DNA of 17,792 nt. Origin: CAYFUL01 sp964346375 (lineage in GTDB: Bacteria > Bacillota > Clostridia > Tissierellales > Peptoniphilaceae). Each line of letters starts with the position of its first letter. Position 1 is the first letter of the stretch. The position numbers and the translations under genes are program-made. The stretch lies in NCBI GenBank assembly GCA_964346375.1, contig CAYFUL010000028.1, forward strand, positions 1-17,792, written 5' to 3'. The notes beneath the pieces were generated by a model that saw only the letters and a program-made list of their open reading frames with translations, did no database searches and was not told the DNA's origin. Shown here in pieces: positions 1-7,618 of this stretch.

Positions 1-768
1 AGAATTTGGGACATTAAATCTCGTGAAGAGGAAATTGAATACGCAGAAAAATTAAATGTACCTATAAAAATAAATAGAGAGACAAATTACTCAAAGGACT
101 TTAACCTATGGCATCTATCCCATGAAGGACTAGACCTTGAAGATCCTGCTAATATGCCAAAATACGATGAGATTCTTGAAATTGGAGTATCTCCATGGAA
201 TGCACCTGATGTAAAAACAGAGGTAAGTATTTCATTTGAAAAGGGAGTTCCTGTAGCAGTAGACGGTAAAAAAATGTCTGGTGCAGAAATTGTTGCCCTA
301 TTAAATAAACTTGGTGGAGAAAATGGAATTGGAATAGATGATATAGTGGAAAATCGTCTAGTAGGTATGAAGAGCCGTGGAGTATATGAAAATCCAGGTG
401 GAGCAATTCTATATAAAGCCCACAAGATTTTAGAGACACTTACATTAGATGCAGATACTATGCACTACAAGGAGTCTGTTTCAATAAAATTTGCAGAGTT
501 AGTTTACAATGGTAAATGGTTTACTCCACTAAGAGAAGCACTAAGTACATTTGTAGATAAAACTCAAGAGACTGTAACAGGAGATGTTAAACTTGTACTA
601 TACAAGGGAAATATTATTCCAGCAGGAGTAACAAGTCCACATTCTCTATACAGTGAAGAGATGGCAACATTTGGAGAAGATGCTGTATTTGACCATAACG
701 ATGCAACTGGATTTATAAACCTATATTCCCTTGCAACAGTAGTAAAAGCAAGGATGGAGGGAAAATAA
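1..768 (+). CDS. argG: Argininosuccinate synthase, C-terminal part (5' end outside window)
   Basis: Catalyses ATP-dependent condensation of citrulline and aspartate to argininosuccinate in the cytoplasm, the penultimate step of arginine synthesis. The frame is open from base 1 and gives 255 residues; the family is about 400 long, so roughly 145 N-terminal residues, including the ATP-binding P-loop, lie outside the window. Visible family blocks are WDIKSREEEIEYA near the edge, NLWHLSHEGLDLEDP, the ENRLVGMKSRGVYENPGG block and SIKFAELVYNGKWFTPLREA. The first in-window ATG, at 154, is internal and is not the start. The stop overlaps the argH start by one base (TAATG), so the two genes are co-transcribed and probably translationally coupled. 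The promoter is not in the window. Confidence 0.97.
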   Translation, partial: RIWDIKSREEEIEYAEKLNVPIKINRETNYSKDFNLWHLSHEGLDLEDPANMPKYDEILEIGVSPWNAPDVKTEVSISFEKGVPVAVDGKKMSGAEIVALLNKLGGENGIGIDDIVENRLVGMKSRGVYENPGGAILYKAHKILETLTLDADTMHYKESVSIKFAELVYNGKWFTPLREALSTFVDKTQETVTGDVKLVLYKGNIIPAGVTSPHSLYSEEMATFGEDAVFDHNDATGFINLYSLATVVKARMEGK

Positions 769-2144
769 TGTACCTATGGGCAGGACATTTAAAGGATAAT
801 TTAGATAATTTTACCCATAATTTTAATAAGTCCATAGATTTTGACTCCCTACTATATAGAGAGGATATAGTAGGGTCTCTAGCCCATGTAAAGATGCTAA
901 ATAAAATAGGTATCTTAACTGAGGAAGAGTATTCTGAGCTGGAGAAGAATCTAAAGGAAATACTATCGGATATAGAAAGTGGAAAGCTAAAAATAGATAT
1001 GAATGCAGAGGATATTCATTCCTTTATTGAGGGTGAACTTACTAATCGTACAGGATATCTAGGAAAAAAACTCCACACAGCAAGGAGTAGAAATGACCAA
1101 TGTGCAGTAGATTTAAGATTATATGCAAAAAAATCTTGTGAAGAAATAGAAGAGGTATTGGTAGAACTATTAAATACCCTTGTAAAAATATCCAAGGAAA
1201 ATTTAGAGACTATTATGCCAGGATTTACCCATCTACAACACGCACAGGTAACGACATTTGCACACCATTTAATGGCTTATGCTCAAATGTTTTTTAGAGA
1301 CTTAACTAGAATAAAAGACGCAAAAAATAGAATGGACTTCTCCCCATTGGGTGCAGGAGCACTATGTACAACCTCCTACGATATAGATAGATTTTTTACA
1401 GCGAAGGAGCTTGGATTTTCAGGTCCAACGGAAAATTCAATGGATTCAGTTTCAGATAGAGACTATGTAGCGGAAATACTATTTACAAATTCACTAATAA
1501 TGGTACACCTATCAAAACTATGTGAAGAAATAATAATGTACTCAAGTTCAGAGTATAGTTACATTACCCTTAGCGACGCATATTCAACAGGGTCATCAAT
1601 TATGCCACAGAAAAAAAATCCAGATATGGCAGAATTAATAAGGGGAAAAAGCGGAAGAGTAGTAGGAGATTTACTTGCCCTATTGACAATTTTAAAGGGA
1701 ACTCCCCTAACGTATAATAAGGATTTTCAAGAGGACAAGGAGCCACTATTTGATTCAGTAAATACAACCTATAACTGTTTAAAAATAATTGCACCAATGC
1801 TTAGTGAGATGAAGGTAAATAAGGATAAGATGTGCCAGTCAGCTAAGAAGGGATTTTTAACAGCAACAGATTTAGCAGACTATCTAGTGGTAAAGGGACT
1901 TGCCTTTAGAGAAGCCTATGGAATAGTCGGAAAAATTGTAAACTATGCACAGGAAAATAATTTAGAACTAGAGGAAGTATCACTAGATGAGTATGGAGAA
2001 TTTTCACCAATATTTGAAAAAGATCTATACGACTTTATAAAACTGGAATCCTCACTAAATAACAGAGATGTTTACGGAGGACCCGCCCCATCAGCAGTGG
2101 CAGTACAAATAGAAAATTTGGAGAAAAAAATAAAGGAAATATAA
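768..2144 (+). CDS. argH: Argininosuccinate lyase
   Basis: Cleaves argininosuccinate to arginine and fumarate, the last step of arginine synthesis; a homotetrameric cytosolic enzyme of the fumarase/aspartase superfamily. The 458 residues match the usual family length. Visible motifs are HTARSRNDQ at about 103-111, the PGFTHLQHAQ block at about 151-160, and the superfamily signature GSSIMPQKKNPD at 275-286, whose second serine is the expected catalytic base. The ATG start is supported by a GGAGGG ribosome binding site six bases upstream, inside the end of argG. The gene is complete and followed directly by a strong hairpin terminator. Confidence 0.98.
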   Translation: MYLWAGHLKDNLDNFTHNFNKSIDFDSLLYREDIVGSLAHVKMLNKIGILTEEEYSELEKNLKEILSDIESGKLKIDMNAEDIHSFIEGELTNRTGYLGKKLHTARSRNDQCAVDLRLYAKKSCEEIEEVLVELLNTLVKISKENLETIMPGFTHLQHAQVTTFAHHLMAYAQMFFRDLTRIKDAKNRMDFSPLGAGALCTTSYDIDRFFTAKELGFSGPTENSMDSVSDRDYVAEILFTNSLIMVHLSKLCEEIIMYSSSEYSYITLSDAYSTGSSIMPQKKNPDMAELIRGKSGRVVGDLLALLTILKGTPLTYNKDFQEDKEPLFDSVNTTYNCLKIIAPMLSEMKVNKDKMCQSAKKGFLTATDLADYLVVKGLAFREAYGIVGKIVNYAQENNLELEEVSLDEYGEFSPIFEKDLYDFIKLESSLNNRDVYGGPAPSAVAVQIENLEKKIKEI

Positions 2145-2151
2145 TTCCATT

Positions 2152-2190
2152 AAAAAAGTAGGTAAGATTTAAATCATACCTACTTTTTTT
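2152..2190 (+). terminator. Rho-independent terminator of argGH (bidirectional)
   Basis: A 13-base arm (AAAAAAGTAGGTA) pairs with TACCTACTTTTTT. The interior GATTTAAATC is itself self-complementary, and the structure ends in seven T. It begins seven bases after the argH stop. The A-run on the other side lets it also act on the minus strand. Confidence 0.93.
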
Positions 2191-2204
2191 GATGAACAAT
2201 AAAA

Positions 2205-2235
2205 ATAGGATGAAAACGTAATGTTCTCATCCTAT
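2205..2235 (-). terminator. Rho-independent terminator of the CoA-transferase operon
   Basis: On the minus strand ATAGGATGAGAAC pairs with GTTTTCATCCTAT (one G-T pair) around the loop ATTAC, followed by TTTTT. It lies eight bases after the stop of the CoA-transferase gene and converges with the argGH terminator. Confidence 0.9.
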
Positions 2236-2243
2236 ATAAAAAA

Positions 2244-3581
2244 TTACTCGTGGATTAATCCATTCTTAATAGCTTCTTTTCTTAACCAATCTCTAAAATC
2301 TGGGTGAGCAATTTCTATTAGGGAATTAACCCTTTGAGGAACTGTCGCTCCTTTTAGCCAAGCTACTCCATATTCTGTAACAACATAGTCCGTATCATTT
2401 CTTTGAAGAGATACAATTGAACCAGGACGAAGTTCAGGAACAATTTTTGATCTTAATATCTTTTCGCCATTCTCATCTTTTTCGTAATAAGTGGAATGGA
2501 ATGCCATAATAGATTTTCCGCCCTTTGAACGTTGTGAACCTTGAACTGTATCTGCTTGCCCTCCAGTTCCAGAAAATTGAACGTGTTCAATACTTTCAGA
2601 AGCACATTGTCCAGTTAAATCACATTCTAAAGCTGCATTTACTGATACATATTTACTTACTCTTGCAATATCAAATGGGTTATTAGCAATAGTACCACGA
2701 ACAAATACTACAGAAGGATTATTATCTATATAATCATAAAGTCTCCTACTACCAAATGTAAAGGAAGCTAAAGATATTCCTGGATAAAATTCCTTTTTAC
2801 TATTATCAACTGCTCCGCACTCAATTAAATCAAGCATAGTTTCTGTAAACATTTCAGTATGAATACCTAGATGTTTTTTCCCCTTTAATTCTTGAGCAAC
2901 AGCATTTGGAATATTTCCAATACCTAATTGAATAGTAGAACCATCCTCAACTAAATCAGCAATGTATTTTCCAATCTTCTCATCGATTTCAGTAAAAGGT
3001 TTTAAATTTATTTCAGGCACTGGTCTATCAGATTCTACTAGAGCATCTACTTGTGAAATATGAACGAGAGTATCTCCAAATGTTCTAGGATATTGTGAAC
3101 TTACTTCTACAATAACCTTTCCGCCTGCTTCTATTACTTCCTTTTCATAAATTGCACTAATAGAAAGTGTTAAGTATCCATTTTCATCCATTGGAGAACA
3201 GGTAGTAAATAGAACTAATCCTCTACCTTCTGCAATAGATCTCTCCATCTTTTTACTAACTGCAGAAGTTGAATGTTGAGGAATATCTGCACATAAACCT
3301 AATTTTTGCATTTCTTTTTATTTTGGATTAAAAAACCATGACTGTTGATCACATACCCCAACCATTTCAGGATTTTCCATTGCCGGCCAATTCTCAATTG
3401 GTAGACAGGAAACCATAATAGAATCCTTTACTCCATATTCCTTTAGCACTTGTAATTCATTTAGTATAGTTGTTGGTGAACTTGCAACTTGTCCAACAAT
3501 TATACAATCCCTGTCCTCTATTAATTTCAGAGCATCTTTAGCGGACATTTTTTTACTTTCGTACATTTCTCTAATATCCAT
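2244..3581 (-). pseudogene. Acetyl-CoA hydrolase / 4-hydroxybutyrate-type CoA-transferase, interrupted by an in-frame TAA
   Basis: Family I CoA-transferase related to 4-hydroxybutyrate or butyryl CoA-transferases, which move CoA between short-chain carboxylic acids. The reading frame runs from ATG 3581 (ribosome binding site GAGGAGG) to 2244, 445 positions, the normal family length. Codon 88 is TAA (3318-3320), splitting it into an 87-residue N-terminal piece and a C-terminal piece that could restart at ATG 3311, three codons later and in the same frame. Visible are GIGNIPNAVAQEL, then GIHTEMFTE, whose glutamate is the expected catalytic residue (about position 243 of the restored protein), and the GTGGQADTVQG / KGGKSIMAF blocks. 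No other lesion is visible, so decay is recent, or the stop is a sequencing error or is bypassed. The substrate cannot be told from sequence. It is the last gene of the symporter operon. Confidence 0.88.
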
Positions 3582-3608
3582 TATTTCCTCCTCTAAAAAT
3601 TTATTATA

Positions 3609-5110
3609 TTACAAATTCATTGCTAACTTAATATCTTCAGGAATTTCTTGTATTGGTGTTAACAGAGATACAAAAATTGTCAATGCTAGTGAAATACAAG
3701 TTATATGATAATACCCAGGAAGTCCACCTGGCAATTTATACGGTGTTAACGAAATTAGCGTTAAAATAAACGATACAATTAATCCAGCAAGAACACCTTT
3801 TTCAGTTGCTCTTTCCCAAAGGATACCTACTAAAAATACAGGGAACATAGCTGATACTAGTGTACCATAGCCAAATGCCCCTAATATTCCAACTAGAGCA
3901 GTATTGTATATAGAAACAACTATAGCAACAAGACCCATAATTGCAATAAATATTCTCGTAACAGTTCTTTGATTATTAGGGTCAATTTTTATACCCAATG
4001 CCTTAGGTAAATCCCTAGATAACAATGTAGAGTGGTCGTTAAATATGCACTTGCAGAACTCATCGCTGCAGCAAGTACAGCCGCATAAACCATTAATTGA
4101 GCAAAAACTCCAGCCTCATCTGCAAAAACATAAATTGCACTATCTGGATGTTCAAGTGGCTTAACCTTGCCGATAGCTACCATGTGTAAAACAGCGTATG
4201 CAACTGTTACAGCTAGGAAGGCAACAAACATGTGAGCAATTCCAGATACAAATGCAGCTTTTGGAAGTTCTCTAGGATCTTTAATTGCATACATTCTTGC
4301 AAGAACTGCGGGCTGTGCAATTACTCCAAAGAATGGCACAAGCATCCAAACAAAACTCATACTTCCCTTCATGCTACCATAAGCACTTAAAAATTTTGGT
4401 CCTAATTCCTTAGTTACTCCATTTGTCCCAACTACTGTTCCTGCCTCTGCAACAGATTTTGCTACAGTTGCAAATCCACCTGTCATTCTAAAGAATAAAA
4501 ATATCATTATTATACTTGCTAGTACCATAATGAATCCTTGAAAAGCTTGCGTTAAAAGTCCTCCAACTTCTCCAGCAACAATAGTATATATAGTTAGTAG
4601 TCCAAATATAATTAGACCAGCAACTATTGGTTGAACACCAAGTAAATGACTAAATAAAGCTGAACCTGCAGAAATTTGAGATGCCAAATATCCAATACAA
4701 GCTATACTAACGATAATACTCATTATAGTTTTAATAGCTCTGTTATTATTAAATCTTGCATCTGATAAATCTCCAAGACTGGCAATTGGTCTTACTTCAG
4801 CAATTGCTCTAATTTTCTTACCCAAGATCATATATCCAAGAGAGAATGCACTTGATGCAAGCATCCACCACGCCATTGGACTTCCAGTGTTATATATAAC
4901 ACCAGGAACTCCTACAATTGCAAAAGCACTGGCAACTCCTATTGTAGATGCTAATCCAACAGCCACAGGACCAAATAATCCAGTACCCCAAAAATAATCC
5001 GTATCAGATTTTACTCTTCTACTTGAAACAATACCTATGATTAAAGAAACTGCAATCATAGCAAACGAAAAAACTAAAATTAATGTTACTGTAGATGGTG
5101 CTAATTTCAT
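3609..5110 (-). pseudogene. Sodium:solute symporter (SSS/SLC5 family), frameshifted
   Basis: Integral membrane sodium-coupled transporter of the SSS family, which includes pantothenate, acetate and other monocarboxylate carriers. The N-terminal fragment (5110 to about 4034, about 359 residues) has many hydrophobic helices and ends in AAAMSSASAYLTTT, the serine-rich helix of the family's sodium site. The rest continues in another frame (about 4031 to 3609) with STLLSRDLPKALG, the normal continuation in the family. Adding one base near 4032 restores a protein of about 500 residues, the family's usual length, so a single-base deletion explains the break. Its ATG overlaps the stop of the upstream small membrane gene (ATGA), indicating translational coupling. 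The CoA-transferase follows 27 bases downstream, suggesting that the imported solute was an organic acid. Substrate unknown. Confidence 0.88.
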
Positions 5111-5556
5111 AGTTTATTTCCCCTTTCCTTGAACTTCTTTGACTCTTCCAAGAAATTATTCCATTGTTCGTCAGAAAGCCACTTAGATTTATTTACAAAA
5201 TAACCAACTGTAAGTGTTAATACACCACCTATCCAATAGAGATATACTACTGGACCAAAGGAATAGTGAAATCCTCCAAATAATTTTTCAGTACCTGCTT
5301 GTGCTTGCAAATCATTAAAATATGCTAGGGAAAATCCTATAACCCAAACTACTGCCCATGCTAACAATGGATATATTAAATAAGTAATATCAATACTTTC
5401 ATCATGTGTTGATCCTAAAATAAGATGTAGAAGCATCAAAACAATTGAAACCATAAATGCAATATAATAATAATCCAAAATTGCCAATATCCATACAGCT
5501 AACCAAAGGAAACCAATAACAACAAAAATTGAATTGTATTTGCCTTTTAAATTCAT
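5107..5556 (-). CDS. Small four-helix membrane protein, probable accessory subunit of the symporter
   Basis: I do not recognise this 149-residue protein by family name. It has four hydrophobic segments at about 9-27, 29-48, 58-79 and 101-121, the first two joined by a very short turn, and a charged, lysine- and glutamate-rich C-terminal tail (122-149) that is probably cytoplasmic. There is no signal peptide beyond the first helix. A strong AAAGGAGG ribosome binding site precedes ATG 5556. Its stop overlaps the symporter start (ATGA), the arrangement seen where SSS carriers have a small membrane partner, as with YhdT next to PanF in enterobacteria; this protein is about twice the size of YhdT. 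It is the first gene of the operon and is intact although the two genes after it are broken. Confidence 0.7.
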   Translation of the reverse strand: MNLKGKYNSIFVVIGFLWLAVWILAILDYYYIAFMVSIVLMLLHLILGSTHDESIDITYLIYPLLAWAVVWVIGFSLAYFNDLQAQAGTEKLFGGFHYSFGPVVYLYWIGGVLTLTVGYFVNKSKWLSDEQWNNFLEESKKFKERGNKL

Positions 5557-5730
5557 ACTTGTCCTCCTTTTAATTATAAAGCAATACTAAACCTTCAATT
5601 CTTTTATATTTTACTCCCACCCCCTATTTATTATTTGCCAACATGTGCAGTAATTTTGAGAAAAAAATATCAACGTTTTTCTCGCTTTAAGTGTACTAAA
5701 TGAAATATTGCACGTCAGTGGAATTTTTGT

Positions 5731-5771
5731 AATATAGTTGTTATTTTTTATTTAAGTCTAAACCAGTTTAG
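5731..5771 (-). promoter_or_regulatory. Candidate promoter with overlapping palindromic operator for the symporter operon
   Basis: On the minus strand TAGACT (5755-5760) and TATATT (5731-5736) are 18 bases apart, a moderate match to a vegetative promoter. A perfect palindrome CTAAAC-CA-GTTTAG (5758-5771) overlaps the -35 element, where a repressor would block polymerase. Transcription would start near 5724. The regulator is not in the window. Confidence 0.4.
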
Positions 5772-5810
5772 TAACACTAGAGTATAGTGCCTTATTTCAT
5801 GCTGTAGTTT

Positions 5811-5845
5811 ACAATAAAAAAACAGAGCAATAATTATCACTCTGT
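5811..5845 (-). terminator. Rho-independent terminator after argS
   Basis: On the minus strand ACAGAG pairs with CTCTGT. The twelve bases between them (TGATAATTATTG) are also nearly self-complementary, and the stem is followed by seven T. It lies about 65 bases after the argS stop and ends the pheS-to-argS operon. Confidence 0.88.
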
Positions 5846-5908
5846 CTCAAAAATTTATAACATATCAAATAAAAATAAAAAAATATTCATTGTATTAAAA
5901 TAAAAATT

Positions 5909-7609
5909 TTACATTCTTTCTGGTGCCTTAATTCCAAGTAGTGCAAGTCCACTTGCTATTACTGTTTTTACTCCGTAGCATAGGGCAAGTCTTGCCTTTG
6001 TTAATTCTTCATCTTCACTTACTACTTGATGTGTACTGTAGAATTTATTAAAGTTCTTTGCAAGTTCCACTACATACCTTGTAATAAAATATGGCTCTAA
6101 TTTTATGTGGGAATCCACTACTACATTTGTAAAATTATATAGGTTTCGAATTATATCTACTTCCTCTTCTGAATTTAATAGGCTTGTATCTACTTTATCC
6201 TCTACTTTAAAATTCCCTTTACTTAGTAGCGAACATATTCTTGCATGAACATATTGTACATATGGACCTGTCTCTCCTTCAAAGGAAAGTGTTCTATCCC
6301 AATCGAATACGTAGTCCTTTATTCTCTGATTAAATAGTTCTTGGAACTTTACAGCTCCTATTCCCACCATTTTTGCAAGTTCTTCCTTGTCGTAGTCTTT
6401 AGAATCGTTTCTTCCCTCTAAAATTTCAAGTACCTTTTCTGTCGCCTTATTTAGTACGTCCTCTAGGTATAGTACCTTGCCCCTTCTAGTGGATAGTGTT
6501 CCATCTTCAAGGCTTACCATTCCAAAGGCAACGTGTACACAGTCCTTTGCCCACTCATAACCCATCTTATCTAAAATAGCAAATAGCTGTTGAAAATGTA
6601 GGTTTTGTTGTGATCCTACTACGTAGATATTCTTATGGAAGTTATAGTGATTTTTTCTATATATTGCTGCAGTTACATCCCTTGTTAAATAAATTGTTGA
6701 CCCATCTGATTTTATTATTAGGGCTGGAGGAAGATTTTTATCCTCTAAATTTACTATCTTTGCTCCGTCAGATTCTTCTAGGATATTTTTCTCTTCCATT
6801 AGTTCAACTGTTGCTGCCATTTTGTCTGAGTAGAAGCTCTCTCCATCATAGGAGTCAAAATCTATATCTAGCATCTTGTAAACTCGGTTAAATTCCTTTA
6901 GGGATACATCTCTAAACCATTGCCAAATTTCCAGTGCTTCACTATCTCCATCCTCTAACTTTTTAAACCATGTACGACATTCGTTCATCAGTTCCTCGTC
7001 TTTGGATGCCTCTTCATTTATCCTTATATATAGTTTTAATAGTTCTGGAATTGGATCTCTATTTATCTCTTCCTTGCTTCCCCATTTTTTATAGGCGCAT
7101 ATTAACATTCCAAACTGTGTTCCATAATCCCCTATATGGTTTATTCCAACAACTTTATAGCCTAAAAATCTATGGATCTTCTTTAAACTATCTCCTATAA
7201 CTGTGGAACGTATATGTCCTATATGAAATGGCTTTGCAATATTTGTACTGGAGTACTCCATTATTATTACTTTTCCATCCCCATAATTTATCTTTCCGTA
7301 GTCCTCTCCCCTTTCTAGTACCTCTTGTAGTACTGTACTTGAGAGTTTATTTTTATCTACAAAGAAATTTATATAGGCTCCCTTAGTTTCGATTTTCTCA
7401 AAATATTCATTTCCACCTATTTTTTCTACAATTTCATTTGCAATCATTGCTGGATTTTTTTTGTAAATCTTTGCAAGGGAAAATACTGGGAAGGCAAAAT
7501 CCCCCATATTGTAATCTGGTGGTATTTCGATTATCTTTTCAATTTCCGATTCACTTAACTCCACATTGGACTTTAGTGTTTTTACTATTTCATCTTTAAA
7601 ATTTATCAT
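5909..7609 (-). CDS. argS: Arginyl-tRNA synthetase
   Basis: Class I synthetase that charges tRNA-Arg with arginine, a cytosolic monomer that needs tRNA for amino-acid activation. The 566 residues agree with family length. The N-terminal tRNA-recognition (Add-1) domain occupies about 1-80, followed by the HIGH motif as HIGH at 129-132 in the FHIGHIRSTVIGDSL block, NHIGDYGTQFGML at about 157-169, the KMSKS-equivalent LSTRRG at 372-377, and the C-terminal DALR anticodon-binding helices ending in the family's typical APERM. ATG 7609 follows an AAGGAG ribosome binding site nine bases after the mutS2 stop. It is the last gene of the operon. Its link to argGH on the other strand is only one of theme; they are separate transcription units. 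Confidence 0.98.
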   Translation of the reverse strand: MINFKDEIVKTLKSNVELSESEIEKIIEIPPDYNMGDFAFPVFSLAKIYKKNPAMIANEIVEKIGGNEYFEKIETKGAYINFFVDKNKLSSTVLQEVLERGEDYGKINYGDGKVIIMEYSSTNIAKPFHIGHIRSTVIGDSLKKIHRFLGYKVVGINHIGDYGTQFGMLICAYKKWGSKEEINRDPIPELLKLYIRINEEASKDEELMNECRTWFKKLEDGDSEALEIWQWFRDVSLKEFNRVYKMLDIDFDSYDGESFYSDKMAATVELMEEKNILEESDGAKIVNLEDKNLPPALIIKSDGSTIYLTRDVTAAIYRKNHYNFHKNIYVVGSQQNLHFQQLFAILDKMGYEWAKDCVHVAFGMVSLEDGTLSTRRGKVLYLEDVLNKATEKVLEILEGRNDSKDYDKEELAKMVGIGAVKFQELFNQRIKDYVFDWDRTLSFEGETGPYVQYVHARICSLLSKGNFKVEDKVDTSLLNSEEEVDIIRNLYNFTNVVVDSHIKLEPYFITRYVVELAKNFNKFYSTHQVVSEDEELTKARLALCYGVKTVIASGLALLGIKAPERM

Positions 7610-7618
7610 TCCGGCTCC

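Larger units (their letters stand above)
5557..5908. other. 352-base intergenic region between the argS end and the symporter operon
   Basis: No gene is visible here on either strand. It holds the argS terminator at the argS side (5811-5845), then a candidate promoter and palindrome for the symporter operon (5731-5771). There is also an inverted repeat GAGAAAAA/TTTTTCTC at 5659-5684 with no T-run suited to termination, so its role is unclear. The rest is AT-rich leader sequence of about 165 bases. Confidence 0.7.

Noticed and set aside
3318..3320. The TAA in the CoA-transferase as a recoded codon (selenocysteine or pyrrolysine)
   Set aside because: Those use TGA and TAG. The other genes in the window use TAA as a true stop, so a general reassignment is also excluded.
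5659..5684. Inverted repeat GAGAAAAA/TTTTTCTC considered as a terminator or riboswitch piece
   Set aside because: AT-only stem apart from its ends, no T-run after it in either useful direction, and no further conserved structure recognised around it.
6610..6891. Open frames on the plus strand inside argS, mutS2, U32, zapA and pheT
   Set aside because: They are antisense shadows of strongly supported genes, with no ribosome binding site and leucine- or serine-rich nonsense composition.
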